Origin: Paenibacillus peoriae KCTC 3763
Lineage (GTDB): Bacteria; Bacillota; Bacilli; Paenibacillales; Paenibacillaceae
Length of the DNA: 64,000 nt
Assembly (NCBI RefSeq): GCF_000236805.1
Contig: NZ_AGFX01000046.1
Location: 35,425-99,424 of the forward strand
Reading direction: 5' to 3'
The notes under the pieces: model-generated
What the model was told of the DNA's origin: nothing
Seen by the model: only the letters and a program-made list of their open reading frames with translations
Database searches by the model: none
Position numbers and translations under genes: made by a program
Shown here: in pieces, positions 9,908-19,823 of the stretch
Layout of the letters: every line of letters begins with the position of its first letter
Position numbering within the stretch: position 1 is the first letter of the stretch

Positions 9908-9936
9908 TTGACAGACAGAGGAACGTTGTGTACATT
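9908..9936 (+). promoter_or_regulatory. Candidate sigma-A promoter 1 of nadBC
   Basis: TTGACA, a 17-base spacer and TACATT, about 145 bases before nadB. A CGGCTG/CAGCCG inverted repeat lies in the resulting leader (about 9949-9989). I could not identify an NiaR-type operator with confidence. Confidence 0.45.
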
Positions 9937-9994
9937 TATTGTTAAATAAACGGCTGTCGTGTTCTTAGCATATACATGCCAGCAGCCGCTGCAA

Positions 9995-10023
9995 TTGACT
10001 TTCTATCCTTTAGAACTTATACC
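9995..10023 (+). promoter_or_regulatory. Candidate sigma-A promoter 2 of nadBC
   Basis: TTGACT, a 17-base spacer and TATACC, about 60 bases before the nadB start. Confidence 0.4.
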
Positions 10024-10082
10024 GTGAGCGCATACTGTACAATCTATGGTGTGCGCTATTCTCTGTGAAATCAGGTGAAGGC

Positions 10083-11696
10083 ATGATTCCAAGATATCTA
10101 GTTGATTTTGATGTAGCGGAATTGACTAAATTGGAAGCCGACGTGTTAATTATCGGCTCGGGCATTGCAGGTTTATATACGGCGATTAAGGCCGCGGAGA
10201 ATCGGAACGTGTTGCTGATCACTAAGAAGGCTTTGATGGAGAGCAACACACGTTATGCGCAAGGCGGCATCGCCGCTGTCACATCGGACGAGGATACACC
10301 TGCTTCTCATATGCAGGATACCTTGATTGCTGGTGCAGGTTTGTGTGAACCGGAGGCAGTCAGGGCGCTTGTTCATGAAGGTCCGAATGGTATACAGGAG
10401 TTAATACGTTTGGGGACGGCCTTTGACCGGGAGAATGGCGAACTTGCACTGACACAGGAAGGTGCACATAGTCATCGGCGTATCCTGCATGCGAACGGAG
10501 ATGCTACCGGTTATGAAGTGGTTCGTGCGCTATCAGAGCAGGTTGCTGCTCATCCCGCTATCGAAGTGTGGGAAGATTGTATGGTCATCGACCTGTTGAC
10601 TGAACATGGCGAATGTATTGGGGCTCTCGTTCAAAGGCCTGATGGCGAAAGATTGTACGTAACTGCCAACGCAACGATTTTATGCTCAGGCGGAAGCGGG
10701 CAATTATTCCGCTATACCACCAACCCGGATATCGCAACCGGTGATGGTATCGCTATGGCGTATCGTGCGGGAGCGGCTGTGCGGGATATGGAGTTCGTAC
10801 AGTTTCATCCAACGGCGTTGTGTTATCCGGGTGCTCCGAGGTTTCTAATTTCTGAAGCCGTACGGGGGGAAGGGGCCGTGCTACGCAATATTCATGGAGA
10901 GCGGTTCATGGAGCAGTATGATTCCCGGCAAGAGCTTGCACCCAGAGATATCGTAGCCCGTGCTATCGTACATGAAATGGAACGTACCCAGGCTACATTT
11001 GTATACCTGGATATTACACATGAGCCGCCTGAGCGGGTGAAGCAGCGTTTTCCTACGATTTATCGGACATGTCTGTCCTTCGGTTTGGATATGACCACAG
11101 ACTGGATTCCGATTGCACCTGCCGCGCATTATATGATGGGTGGCGTTCAGACCAACTTGTATGGGGAAAGCTCCATTGCTCGTTTGTTCGCCTGCGGAGA
11201 GGTTTCTTCCACAGGTGTTCACGGAGCTAATCGTCTGGCGAGTAATTCGCTATCTGAAGCTATCGTATTCGGCAGCAGGATTATTGAGCGGCTGCATTCA
11301 TTGCCGCCGCTGGCTGGTCATACGTTATTAGCTTACAGCGATAACCGTGCAGAGCTCCTGGCTCCATCTGTTGTGGAGGAGCGGCACAAGCTGCAAGAAA
11401 CAATGGTTCGTTATGCTGGAGTTCGTCGGCATGGGGAAGGGCTGCAAGCAGCGTTAGATGAGCTGTACGGCCAAATGTCTATATTTAAGGCTGTGATCAC
11501 TAGCCGGGAAGAGATCGAATTTGCCAATTTGCTCACCTGTGCTTTGTTGGTTACAGACGGTGCGTTGCTACGCGAGGAGAGCCGGGGAGCGCATTATCGC
11601 GAGGATTTTCCTAAGACAAATGATAGCGTATGGCACAAGCATGTTCAGCAGCGACGTGAGCAAGGCATAACGGAGGAGTGTGTTCATGACAACTAA
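10083..11696 (+). CDS. nadB: L-aspartate oxidase
   Basis: 537 residues from ATG 10083, preceded by AGGTGAAGG; GTG 10065 is an alternative. NadB is a flavoprotein that oxidises L-aspartate to iminoaspartate, the first step of de novo NAD synthesis. The FAD-binding Rossmann motif IIGSGIAGLYTA is near residue 24, the succinate dehydrogenase/fumarate reductase-like active region includes NTRYAQGGIAA, FVQFHPTAL and the HxxGGVxT-like YMMGGVQTN, and a C-terminal helical domain is present. It overlaps nadC by 11 bases. nadA, which uses the unstable product, is not in this window, so it must be encoded elsewhere. Confidence 0.95.
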   Translation: MIPRYLVDFDVAELTKLEADVLIIGSGIAGLYTAIKAAENRNVLLITKKALMESNTRYAQGGIAAVTSDEDTPASHMQDTLIAGAGLCEPEAVRALVHEGPNGIQELIRLGTAFDRENGELALTQEGAHSHRRILHANGDATGYEVVRALSEQVAAHPAIEVWEDCMVIDLLTEHGECIGALVQRPDGERLYVTANATILCSGGSGQLFRYTTNPDIATGDGIAMAYRAGAAVRDMEFVQFHPTALCYPGAPRFLISEAVRGEGAVLRNIHGERFMEQYDSRQELAPRDIVARAIVHEMERTQATFVYLDITHEPPERVKQRFPTIYRTCLSFGLDMTTDWIPIAPAAHYMMGGVQTNLYGESSIARLFACGEVSSTGVHGANRLASNSLSEAIVFGSRIIERLHSLPPLAGHTLLAYSDNRAELLAPSVVEERHKLQETMVRYAGVRRHGEGLQAALDELYGQMSIFKAVITSREEIEFANLLTCALLVTDGALLREESRGAHYREDFPKTNDSVWHKHVQQRREQGITEECVHDN

Positions 11697-12576
11697 CAGC
11701 GAGCATTATGGAGAGTTTAGTGGATATCAGGAAGAACTGTTGGCACAGATTCGCAGCTGGCTGCGGGAGGATACCGGTTCTGGCGATGTAACCACGCGCT
11801 GGACGATTGAGCAGGGTCACCAGTCGAAGGCTGTGATTCATGCCAAGGAGCCTGGCATTGTTGCGGGTTTACCTGTGGCTGCGCTTGTATTTCAGGTAGT
11901 CGATCCTTCCTTGTCATTCACTCCACTGGTGACTGATGGGCAGGCGATCGAAAAAGGAAGCATTCTGGCTGAAGTGAACGGAAGTACCCATGCGATTTTG
12001 ATCGGAGAGCGACTGGCACTCAATTTGCTTCAACGGATGTCCGGTATTGCAACGCGGACTCAATCCTTTGCAGATCAATTGCAAGGGCTCTCCACCCGTT
12101 TGGTGGACACGCGTAAAACAACACCGGGACATCGACTGCTGGAGAAATACGCTGTTCGTGTGGGTGGCGGCTCCAATCATCGCTTTGGTCTCTACGATGC
12201 TGTTATGATTAAGGATAATCATATTAAGGGTGCGGGCGGGGTTGCACAGGCCGTAAGTCGAGCGCGTGCTCATATACCGCACACCATGACTATTGAAGTA
12301 GAGACGGAGAACATGAGGCAGGTTCAGGAAGCTCTGGATGCCGGGGCGGATATTATTATGCTGGATAACATGTCTGTTCAAGATATGAAGGAAGCAGTTT
12401 GTTTCATTCGTGAACGGGCTCCACATGTCAAAACAGAAGCCTCAGGCAATGTATCGCTGGATACCGTACGTGCGATGGCTGAGAGCGGCGTAGATGTGAT
12501 TTCTGTAGGCAGGCTGACATACTCCTTTCATAACCTGGATATCAGCCTTGACCTTAACGCAAAGAAAGTTAGGTGA
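11686..12576 (+). CDS. nadC: Nicotinate-nucleotide pyrophosphorylase (quinolinate phosphoribosyltransferase)
   Basis: 296 residues from ATG 11686 with GGAGG nine bases upstream; the start lies inside the end of nadB. It converts quinolinate and PRPP to nicotinate mononucleotide with loss of CO2. Family motifs seen: REDTGSGDVTT near the N-terminus, RMSGIAT, DTRKTTPGHR (substrate-binding Arg/Lys), KDNH and VDVISVGRLT near the C-terminus. Length is normal. It is the second gene of a nadB-nadC unit placed between ftsH and coaX, where B. subtilis has no nad genes. Confidence 0.96.
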   Translation: MTTNSEHYGEFSGYQEELLAQIRSWLREDTGSGDVTTRWTIEQGHQSKAVIHAKEPGIVAGLPVAALVFQVVDPSLSFTPLVTDGQAIEKGSILAEVNGSTHAILIGERLALNLLQRMSGIATRTQSFADQLQGLSTRLVDTRKTTPGHRLLEKYAVRVGGGSNHRFGLYDAVMIKDNHIKGAGGVAQAVSRARAHIPHTMTIEVETENMRQVQEALDAGADIIMLDNMSVQDMKEAVCFIRERAPHVKTEASGNVSLDTVRAMAESGVDVISVGRLTYSFHNLDISLDLNAKKVR

Positions 12577-12582
12577 CACCCT

Positions 12583-13350
12583 TTGATTCTTGTAGTGGAT
12601 GTAGGTAATACCAATATTGTTCTGGGGATGTACGAGGGGACCGAACTGCTGCATCATTATCGGATCAGTACCTCCAGACAGGCAACCGCAGATGAATACG
12701 GCGTACTTATACATAATCTTTTTGGTATGGGTGGCGTATTAAAGGATGATATTCAAGGGGTTATTATTTCCTCTGTTGTTCCGCCGTTGGTTCGTGTATT
12801 GGAGGACATGTGCGATAAATACATAGGCAGAACGCCGTTAATCGTCGGACCGGGCATCAAAACCGGTCTTAACCTGCGTTATGAAAATCCACGTGAAGTA
12901 GGGGCAGACCGGATCGTGAATGCAGTTGCTGCGGTCGAGCGGTTCGGCGGGCCGCTGGTTGTGGTGGATTTTGGAACAGCAACGACGTTTGACTGTATTG
13001 ATGATAAGGGAAACTACTTGGGCGGAGTGATTGTGCCTGGCATCGGAATTTCGACGGAGGCATTGTATCAACGAGCTTCCAAGCTGCCCCGTATCGAGCT
13101 GGAGAAACCCAAAAAAGTTATTGGTCGTAATACCGTTCATGCCATGCAGGCCGGGATTATTTTCGGCTATGCGGGGCAAGTGGATGGCATTGTGAGACGC
13201 ATTAAGGAAGAAATGCAGGCGGAGCCTACGGTTATTGCTACCGGAGGTCTTGCTGAGCTCATCGCATCCGAGACACAGAGCATTCAGAAGGTGCTGCCGA
13301 TGTTGACGCTCGAAGGCTTGCGCATCATTTACCAACGTAACGCTGAATAA
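12583..13350 (+). CDS. coaX: Type III pantothenate kinase
   Basis: 255 residues from TTG 12583, six bases after the nadC stop, with TAGGTGA as the likely site. It phosphorylates pantothenate, the first step of coenzyme A synthesis. The ASKHA-fold phosphate-binding loop [10 protein letters not shown] is at residues 5-14, followed by [11 protein letters not shown] and the second motif DFGTATTFD. Neighbouring hslO and yacD follow as in Bacillus. Confidence 0.96.
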   Translation: MILVVDVGNTNIVLGMYEGTELLHHYRISTSRQATADEYGVLIHNLFGMGGVLKDDIQGVIISSVVPPLVRVLEDMCDKYIGRTPLIVGPGIKTGLNLRYENPREVGADRIVNAVAAVERFGGPLVVVDFGTATTFDCIDDKGNYLGGVIVPGIGISTEALYQRASKLPRIELEKPKKVIGRNTVHAMQAGIIFGYAGQVDGIVRRIKEEMQAEPTVIATGGLAELIASETQSIQKVLPMLTLEGLRIIYQRNAE

Positions 13351-13367
13351 AAAAGTGGATATAAGCT

Positions 13368-13417
13368 GCCGCTGAGGCCAGCCGATGATTTTATCGGTTT
13401 GGATTAGCGGCGTTTTT
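13368..13417 (+). terminator. Probable terminator after coaX
   Basis: The outer stem GCCGCT/AGCGGC encloses a second small stem CCGAT/ATCGG and ends in CGTTTTT. A branched but plausible intrinsic terminator. Confidence 0.65.
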
Positions 13418-13568
13418 CGTCTATACTGAAATATGTTACGTTTTTGAACGATTCGCGTGATCTGTCAATGCAGGTTGTTTATATAGCAGGAAATCATGCT
13501 TTAATTTAGCGCAAACACGAACAAAAATAAGCAGCATAGCTGCCTTGGAGCATAGGGAGGATATCAAT

Positions 13569-14453
13569 ATGGAAAAGAAACAGGATCGGCTTATTCGCGG
13601 AACAGCCATGGATGGAAGGGTTAGAGCTTTTGCTGTTCGCACAACACAGTTGGTAGAGGAATTGCGGAGAAGACATGATACCTATCCTACCGCTACCGCT
13701 GCTTTGGGACGTACACTCACAGCGGGTGCCATTATGGGTTCTATGCTAAAAGGCAACGAGCGACTGACCATCCAGGTTAAAGGTGACGGACCGATTGGGC
13801 AAATCGTCGTGGATGCCAATGCTGCAGGTGAGGTACGCGGCTATGTTGCCGAACCGCATGTACATTTGCCAAGCAACAGCATGGGTAAGCTGGATGTAGC
13901 AGGTGCCGTAGGTACAGAAGGCTTTATTCATATTATTAAGGATCTGGGGTTAAAAGAACCTTATCGCGGTAGTACTCCGATTATTTCGGGTGAACTGGGT
14001 GAGGACTTTACCTATTATTTTGCCAAGTCGGAGCAAACACCGTCCGCAGTGGGTTTAGGCGTATTGGTGGATACCGATAACTCCGTTATTGTGGCAGGCG
14101 GATTCATTATTCAGTTGCTACCTGGCCTGAATGATGACGAGATCACGGCCATTGAAAATGCGGTTGGCTCACTTCCACCAGTTACAGCTCTGCTGGATCA
14201 AGGTCTGGAGCTTGATGAAATGCTGCGCTGGATGCTGCCGGACGTTCGGGTTCTCGACGAGACGGATATTCATTTTCAATGTGAATGCTCACGGGAGCGT
14301 GTGGAAAAAACATTGATCAGCTTGGGAGAAAGCGAGTTGACACAATTAATTGAGGAAGAGGGACAGGCCGAAGTTGTGTGCCACTTCTGTAATGAGGCTT
14401 ATCAGTTTAATAAGGATGATTTGCAAAATCTGTTGAATCAGGCCAAAGCCTAA
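13569..14453 (+). CDS. hslO: Redox-regulated chaperone Hsp33
   Basis: 294 residues from ATG 13569 (AGGGAGGAT upstream; the frame is open to ATG 13545). Hsp33 is a cytosolic holdase switched on by oxidative unfolding. The N-terminal substrate-binding domain is complete, and the zinc-binding redox switch is visible near the C-terminus as CEC followed about 30 residues later by CHFC. Length is normal. Its position after coaX matches B. subtilis yacC. Confidence 0.96.
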   Translation: MEKKQDRLIRGTAMDGRVRAFAVRTTQLVEELRRRHDTYPTATAALGRTLTAGAIMGSMLKGNERLTIQVKGDGPIGQIVVDANAAGEVRGYVAEPHVHLPSNSMGKLDVAGAVGTEGFIHIIKDLGLKEPYRGSTPIISGELGEDFTYYFAKSEQTPSAVGLGVLVDTDNSVIVAGGFIIQLLPGLNDDEITAIENAVGSLPPVTALLDQGLELDEMLRWMLPDVRVLDETDIHFQCECSRERVEKTLISLGESELTQLIEEEGQAEVVCHFCNEAYQFNKDDLQNLLNQAKA

Positions 14454-14473
14454 CCGGATAGGCGGTGCGAGCG

Positions 14474-15418
14474 ATGACTACACGGGAGAAAGGATTATGG
14501 GCAGCCGTCATTATCCTGACCGTTAGCGTCACCGCCATGGGTGGTCTGATCATGCTTCGGGGGCTGGCAAAGCCGGGTGATATAAACAAGGATGACGGCG
14601 ATCATACTGTGGCGGAGATCGGTCAGGAAGGCATATCGGAGGAACAATGGGTTGCAGAGCTGAAGAAGCGATACGGAGCCAATACGCTGTTGCAAATGTT
14701 GAATCGTAAAGCCGTGCAAGCTGAAACCAAGCGTCTCGGCATTAAAGTCACCCAAGATGATCTACAGCAGGTGCTGGAGCAGGACAGTAGAGGGTATGCT
14801 TCGGCTCAAGCCTATTTTGAGGAAATGCAGCAGCAGCTTGGTCTAGGTCCGGTTGATTTGCGGAATGAAGCGGAATATCAGATTGGTTTGGAGAAAATAG
14901 CTACACAGGGAATTCAAATTAAGGAAGCGGAAATTGACGAGTATTGGAAGCAGCATCCCGAGGAGTTTGCTGCTGGTAAGCAGATCAAACTGGCAGCCCT
15001 TTATGTACCTAAGGTCGAGGAAGCAGAGGCGTTGCTTGAACGGGTCAAACAAGGAGCAAGGTTTGATGCGCTGGTTCAAGAATTTTCAGGTCAGCCTTTT
15101 GGGAAGAATACCAGTGGACAGCTAGGATGGGTGGATGAGTATGATCCTTTTCAACCGGAAGCGATTATGAAGGCGGCGAGGGAACTAAGCTCTGGGGATG
15201 TTGCTGGTCCCATCTCTGTTAACGAGGGTTATGCCGTCATCTATGTACAGGATATTCGCCTGAAGGCTTCTCCGGAAAAACAACAGATTCGGCAGCAAAT
15301 CCGTCGATCTCTTGCACTTGCCCAAGCGGCTCCTTTGGAAGAAGTCGAGAAAAGTTTGCGTGATAAGTATGGAGCGCGTATATTATCCGAGAAGAATATG
15401 CCTTCCGCTTCTCTATGA
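14474..15418 (+). CDS. yacD: Membrane-anchored parvulin-type peptidyl-prolyl isomerase (YacD/PrsA-like)
   Basis: 314 residues from ATG 14474 (an in-frame GTG at 14465 is an alternative; the site AGGCGGTG is weak). One N-terminal membrane helix (WAAVIILTVSVTAMGGLIML) has no lipobox Cys, so it is an anchor rather than a lipoprotein signal. A SurA-N-like helical region leads to a parvulin domain at about 165-270 (IKLAALYVP, FGKNTSGQLGWVDE, GDVAGPISVNEGYAVIYV). It should fold exported proteins outside the membrane. It occupies the yacD position between hslO and cysK. Confidence 0.85.
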   Translation: MTTREKGLWAAVIILTVSVTAMGGLIMLRGLAKPGDINKDDGDHTVAEIGQEGISEEQWVAELKKRYGANTLLQMLNRKAVQAETKRLGIKVTQDDLQQVLEQDSRGYASAQAYFEEMQQQLGLGPVDLRNEAEYQIGLEKIATQGIQIKEAEIDEYWKQHPEEFAAGKQIKLAALYVPKVEEAEALLERVKQGARFDALVQEFSGQPFGKNTSGQLGWVDEYDPFQPEAIMKAARELSSGDVAGPISVNEGYAVIYVQDIRLKASPEKQQIRQQIRRSLALAQAAPLEEVEKSLRDKYGARILSEKNMPSASL

Positions 15419-15448
15419 GCATGGCAAAAAGCTTTGGGATTGAGGAAG

Positions 15449-15487
15449 CACGGTGCTGAAGACGAGGGACGGCAGCATCGTGTTTTT
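15449..15487 (+). terminator. Rho-independent terminator after yacD
   Basis: CACGGTGCTG and CAGCATCGTG pair at nine of ten positions plus a wobble, followed by five T. Confidence 0.8.
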
Positions 15488-15497
15488 AGCGCTTGTA

Positions 15498-15526
15498 TTG
15501 ACATTGGAATTGAAGATTGTTATGAT
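15498..15526 (+). promoter_or_regulatory. Strong sigma-A promoter for cysK
   Basis: TTGACA, a 17-base spacer and TATGAT, 130 bases before cysK. The spacer starts TTGGAATT (15504-15511), which resembles the GGAATT core seen in CymR targets of Bacillus cysteine genes; this regulatory reading is tentative. Confidence 0.75.
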
Positions 15527-15655
15527 TAGCGTATAAAACCAACTATTTTTATCGGAAATCAAATAAGTGGCTTAAGCAAGAATGATCTACCAGGAATGAT
15601 TTACAATGTGATTTCGTAATTTTTAATATACATCACAGTCAGGGAGGAACTTATT

Positions 15656-16594
15656 ATGGCTAAAGTCGTTAATAACATTACCGAACTTATTGGGGGAACT
15701 CCCCTGGTTCGCCTGAATCGGATCGTACCGGAAGATAGTGCTGAAATTTATTTGAAGCTGGAATATCAGAACCCTGGCTCCAGTGTAAAGGACCGTATCG
15801 CAATTAGCATGGTTGAGGAAGCTGAACGTGAAGGGCTGCTTAAACCAGGCGGTACAATTATTGAAGCGACTAGCGGTAATACAGGAATCGGTTTGGCTAT
15901 GGTTGCTGCTGCGAAGGGCTACAAGGCGGTAATCGTTATGCCAGAAACGATGAGTATAGAACGCCGTAACCTGCTGCGTGCTTACGGAGCCGATCTGGTG
16001 TTGACACCTGGATCGGAAGGTATGAACGGTTCCGTCAAGAAAATGGAAGAGCTGCTGAGTGAAAATCCGGATTATTTTGCTGCAGAGCAATTCAAAAATA
16101 AAGCTAACGTCAAAATTCACCGTGAAACGACGGGTCCTGAGATTGTGGAAGCAATTCGCTCCATCGGCGGAACGCTGGATGCTTTTGTAGCAGGCATAGG
16201 TACGGGCGGAACCATCTCTGGTGCCGGAGAAGTGCTTAAGGAAGAATTCCCGGAAATTAAAATTGTCGCTGTAGAGCCGGCTTCTTCTCCACTGTTAGCT
16301 GGCGGCAAGCCAGGGCCTCACAAAATTCAGGGACTGGGCGCCAACTTTATTCCTGAAATTTTGAACCGTGACATCTACGATGAAATTATTCATGTAGAAA
16401 ACGATGAAGCTTTCGAGGTAGCGCGTAAAGTAGCCAAGGAAGAAGGCATTTTGTCGGGTATTTCCTCCGGTGCAGCTGTTCACGCGGCTTTGAAGCTGGC
16501 TAAACAATTGGGCAAGGGCAAACGAATTGTGGTCATTATTCCAAGTAATGGTGAACGTTACCTGAGTACACCACTATACAATTTTGAGCTGTAA
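15656..16594 (+). CDS. cysK: Cysteine synthase A (O-acetylserine sulfhydrylase)
   Basis: 312 residues with a strong GGGAGGA site. PLP enzyme making L-cysteine from O-acetylserine and sulfide. The PLP lysine is in [11 protein letters not shown] (about residue 44), the substrate loop is TSGNTG, and the phosphate-binding loop is GTGGTISG. Length and motifs match CysK rather than CysM or cystathionine beta-synthase. In B. subtilis CysK also acts as a co-repressor with CymR. It is monocistronic or the first gene before pabB; the region after it has a weak GC-rich hairpin (about 16627-16665). Confidence 0.96.
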   Translation: MAKVVNNITELIGGTPLVRLNRIVPEDSAEIYLKLEYQNPGSSVKDRIAISMVEEAEREGLLKPGGTIIEATSGNTGIGLAMVAAAKGYKAVIVMPETMSIERRNLLRAYGADLVLTPGSEGMNGSVKKMEELLSENPDYFAAEQFKNKANVKIHRETTGPEIVEAIRSIGGTLDAFVAGIGTGGTISGAGEVLKEEFPEIKIVAVEPASSPLLAGGKPGPHKIQGLGANFIPEILNRDIYDEIIHVENDEAFEVARKVAKEEGILSGISSGAAVHAALKLAKQLGKGKRIVVIIPSNGERYLSTPLYNFEL

Positions 16595-16722
16595 TTACGC
16601 TGCAATTGTGTATACTATATGTAAGGAATCCCTCATTTCCCTGTTGCCAGGGGGGTGGGGGTTTGTTTTTAAGGAGAGAATACAGAATTTTCACAAAGGA
16701 ATGGAAGGGGAAGCGCACACGG

Positions 16723-18342
16723 ATGAAATCGACAGCTAGAGTGACGGCCGCGCAGTGGCAGATTTGGCAGGAAGAAGGCTGGAGTATACTTCCTTATATT
16801 GCTGAGTATCAGTTGCCCGTGGGCGGTTTGCCGTTATCATGGCGCAAGGCATGGGAGGATTCATCGCCATATGCCTTTTTGCTGGAGAGTGGTAAGGGCG
16901 GGAGATATACCTATCTGGGCCTAAATCCGGTTGCCATATTGGAAGGCAAGGGAGAACATGCAGTTTGGACGGATCTGCAAAATGGGGAGCTTGGTGATAT
17001 ATATGGTCAACCTCTGACTGTTATGAACGACTGGATAGCCCCCTACCGCGCGCCTCATATACCTGGCCTGCCTTTTTTCACTGGAGGGGTTGCGGGTTAT
17101 CTGGGCTACGATGTGGCTCGCTCGCTGGAGCGCTTGCCTATTCAGGCTGCGGATGATACAGACATCCCTGATTATGTGTGGATGAGAGTGAATGAGCTAT
17201 GGATTTATGATCATGAAAAATCGTGCGTATATTGTGCTGTTCACTTGCCCACTCCTGTCCATGCTGAAGCTGATAGCAAGAGTGATTTTGCTGGTCATAT
17301 TGCGCTGGCTGAGCCAAATAACATACTTTGCGAGTATTATGCGGAAGCTGTTCGCCGAGCAGAACGGATGTTGACTCAGTGGGAGAAAATCATGGATGCC
17401 GGAGAGGCTGATCCAGCGTACTCTCGTCGTTGTACAAGGCTTGCCGAAGCGGAGCTGTCAGCTGTTCATCATGAATCTGAAGGTTGGGAAGCCGCATTCA
17501 ACCAAACCGATTTTGAACATGCCGTGAAACGTGTACAGGAATATATCGCACAGGGTGACGTATTTCAGGTTAACCTGTCGATTCGCCAGCAACGTACGCT
17601 TGCATCCCGCCCTGAAGATATATATGAATGGCTGCGTTTGTTGAATCCTTCTCCTTATATGGGGATGCTGCGTATGCCGGATTTACAGATCGTCAGTGGC
17701 TCACCGGAGCTGCTGGTGAAGCTGGAGAATGGACGTGTCAGCGCACGACCTATTGCAGGTACGAGAAGAAGGGGGCTGACACCGGATGAGGATGCCGCTA
17801 TGGCTGCCGAATTGTTGTCGAGTGAAAAAGAACGTGCGGAGCACATTATGCTCGTCGATTTGGAACGTAACGATATCGGACGGATTGCCGAATATGGCTC
17901 GGTACATGTACCTGAGCTACTGACTGTCGAATATTATTCGCATGTGATGCACCTGGTTTCTCAGGTTGAGGGAAAATTAGCTCCCGGTCGTACGGCTATA
18001 GACGTGATTGCCGCTACCTTCCCAGGCGGGACCATTACCGGAGCACCCAAGGTGCGCACGATGGAAATCATTGAAGAATTGGAACCTGTCCGGCGAGGTC
18101 CTTATACCGGGTCGCTTGGATGGATTGACTATAACGGCAATATGGAATTAAATATTATAATAAGAACACTGGCTGTCAAAGGCAGCACTGCCTATTTACA
18201 GACAGGTGCGGGTATCGTTATTGATTCAGACCCGTACAGGGAATATCGGGAATGTCGGAACAAGGCCAGAGCTGTCATGAAGGCGGTACAATGTGGTGAA
18301 GAAGAAGCTGCTTTGAGCAGGAGCGGTATCCTAGGAGGGTGA
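16723..18342 (+). CDS. pabB: Aminodeoxychorismate synthase component I (PabB/TrpE family)
   Basis: 539 residues from ATG 16723, the first plausible start, with GGAAGGGGA about 11 bases upstream; the open frame begins at 16606. It makes 4-amino-4-deoxychorismate from chorismate with ammonia supplied by PabA. The C-terminal chorismate-binding domain is complete ([44 protein letters not shown]). The motif at residues 343-347 is PIAGT, with Ala where E. coli PabB has Lys (PIKGT), so anthranilate synthase-like activity cannot be excluded by motif alone. The folate-operon context (pabA, pabC, folP) argues for PabB. Confidence 0.88.
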   Translation: MKSTARVTAAQWQIWQEEGWSILPYIAEYQLPVGGLPLSWRKAWEDSSPYAFLLESGKGGRYTYLGLNPVAILEGKGEHAVWTDLQNGELGDIYGQPLTVMNDWIAPYRAPHIPGLPFFTGGVAGYLGYDVARSLERLPIQAADDTDIPDYVWMRVNELWIYDHEKSCVYCAVHLPTPVHAEADSKSDFAGHIALAEPNNILCEYYAEAVRRAERMLTQWEKIMDAGEADPAYSRRCTRLAEAELSAVHHESEGWEAAFNQTDFEHAVKRVQEYIAQGDVFQVNLSIRQQRTLASRPEDIYEWLRLLNPSPYMGMLRMPDLQIVSGSPELLVKLENGRVSARPIAGTRRRGLTPDEDAAMAAELLSSEKERAEHIMLVDLERNDIGRIAEYGSVHVPELLTVEYYSHVMHLVSQVEGKLAPGRTAIDVIAATFPGGTITGAPKVRTMEIIEELEPVRRGPYTGSLGWIDYNGNMELNIIIRTLAVKGSTAYLQTGAGIVIDSDPYREYRECRNKARAVMKAVQCGEEEAALSRSGILGG

Positions 18343-18347
18343 GTCGT

Positions 18348-18923
18348 ATGATTTTGGTGATTGATAATTATGATTCGTTTACGTACAATCTTGTTCAATA
18401 TTTGGGTGAACTTGGCGAAGAAGTAACCGTAAAGCGGAATGATGAGATTGATGTGAAAGGTATAGAAGAGCTGGCACCAGAGCATATTTTGATCTCGCCG
18501 GGTCCATGCACGCCGAACGAGGCGGGAATATCATTGGATGTGATTCGTCATTTTAAAGGTCGTATCCCGATTTTCGGCGTATGCCTCGGCCACCAGGCCA
18601 TCGGACAGGCTTTTGGCGGTAAGGTTATCCGGGCTGAACGGCTCATGCACGGTAAAACATCACCGATTCTCCATCACAATAATTCGGTATTCGAAGGCTT
18701 GCCATCCCCGTTCACCGCGACCCGGTATCATTCGCTGCTGGTGGAGCGCGAGAGCCTGCCTGAATGTCTGGAGATTACCGCTGAAACCGCAGAAGGTGAA
18801 ATTATGGGTTTGCGGCATAAAGAATTCGCCGTAGAAGGAGTCCAATTCCATCCCGAATCCATTATTACCGACTACGGGCATCAATTGTTGCGCAATTTCC
18901 TAAAACGTAAGGTAGGCGTCTGA
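18348..18923 (+). CDS. pabA: Glutamine amidotransferase, component II of ADC/anthranilate synthase
   Basis: 191 residues from ATG 18348, six bases after the pabB stop with AGGAGG ahead. A class I glutamine amidotransferase: nucleophile Cys in [10 protein letters not shown] (about residue 79) and His-Glu in GVQFHPESI. It supplies ammonia to PabB, and in Bacillus the same protein also serves TrpE. A few GAG/TAG triplets overlap the ribosome site, but too few for a convincing TRAP site. Confidence 0.95.
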   Translation: MILVIDNYDSFTYNLVQYLGELGEEVTVKRNDEIDVKGIEELAPEHILISPGPCTPNEAGISLDVIRHFKGRIPIFGVCLGHQAIGQAFGGKVIRAERLMHGKTSPILHHNNSVFEGLPSPFTATRYHSLLVERESLPECLEITAETAEGEIMGLRHKEFAVEGVQFHPESIITDYGHQLLRNFLKRKVGV

Positions 18924-18926
18924 TTT

Positions 18927-19823
18927 ATGAAATATATCGGAGTCAACGGCGTCCTCACGGAAGCCGCAAAGGCCGTGATTCACGTAAGTGATCACGGCTT
19001 TTTATACGGCATGGGCTTGTTTGAAACGTTTCGAACTTATAAGGGTGTTCCATTTTTACTGGATCGGCACCTGCATAGACTGGCGGAAGGTTGCCGAATG
19101 CTGGGTATTCCTTTTCAACCGGATGAGGAGCAACTTACTAGCCAAATTCAAAGTCTGATGGCGGAAAATGGGCTGGACGAAGCCTATATCCGCTATACCG
19201 TATCAGCGGGTGAAGAGGTGCTAGGCTTGCCAGCGGGTGATTACACGCGGCCCAACCATATTTTGTTCGCCAAGCCGCTTCCCTCTGCAAATATGCGAGC
19301 CGGGGAATCGAATTCCCTATCGGCGCTTCAACTGCTGCGAACCCCGAGAAACACGCCAGAGGGTGAGATTCGTTTAAAATCACTCCATTATATGAACAAT
19401 ATTCTTGCAAAACGTGAGCTTCAGCAGTACGCCGCTGCCGTTCAGTATAAGGCCGAAGGCATGATGCTTACGGCCAATGGTTTTCTGGCAGAGGGAATGG
19501 TCAGCAACCTGTTTTTTGTGCGACATGGCACGTTGTACACGCCGGACCTGTCTACAGGTATTCTGCCAGGCATTACACGTGAGTTCATTTTGGAGATGGC
19601 GCAAATGCGAGGCATTCCCTGTGAGCAGGGTTTGTACCGTTGGGACGAGTTGCAGCAGGCTGATGAAATTTTTATGACCAACTCCATACAGGAAATTCGG
19701 CCTGTTCATCTGCTGCTGGAGCCGGATGGATCGATGCATCACGTATCGGATTCCTTGGCTCAGACCGGGTCCATAACAGCCTTGCTGTTGCACGACTATA
19801 GACAGAAAGCAGGGATCGAGTGA
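18927..19823 (+). CDS. pabC: 4-amino-4-deoxychorismate lyase
   Basis: 298 residues, starting three bases after the pabA stop. A fold-type IV PLP enzyme that removes pyruvate from aminodeoxychorismate to give 4-aminobenzoate. The start SDHGFLYGMGLFETFRTY and the PLP lysine in the KSLHYMNN region (about residue 150) are typical; GFLAEGMVSNLFFV and TNSIQEIRPV are family motifs shared with branched-chain aminotransferases. It overlaps folP by four bases (GTGA). Confidence 0.93.
   Translation: MKYIGVNGVLTEAAKAVIHVSDHGFLYGMGLFETFRTYKGVPFLLDRHLHRLAEGCRMLGIPFQPDEEQLTSQIQSLMAENGLDEAYIRYTVSAGEEVLGLPAGDYTRPNHILFAKPLPSANMRAGESNSLSALQLLRTPRNTPEGEIRLKSLHYMNNILAKRELQQYAAAVQYKAEGMMLTANGFLAEGMVSNLFFVRHGTLYTPDLSTGILPGITREFILEMAQMRGIPCEQGLYRWDELQQADEIFMTNSIQEIRPVHLLLEPDGSMHHVSDSLAQTGSITALLLHDYRQKAGIE

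Noticed and set aside
16622-16672. GC-rich hairpin between cysK and pabB as terminator or leader attenuator
   Set aside because: The arms match imperfectly (about 9 of 13) and no leader peptide or antiterminator is evident; left as a weak note under cysK.
18310-18350. TRAP-like GAG/TAG repeats over the pabA ribosome site
   Set aside because: Only about five triplets with irregular spacing; a TRAP site needs about nine to eleven at two- to three-base spacing.
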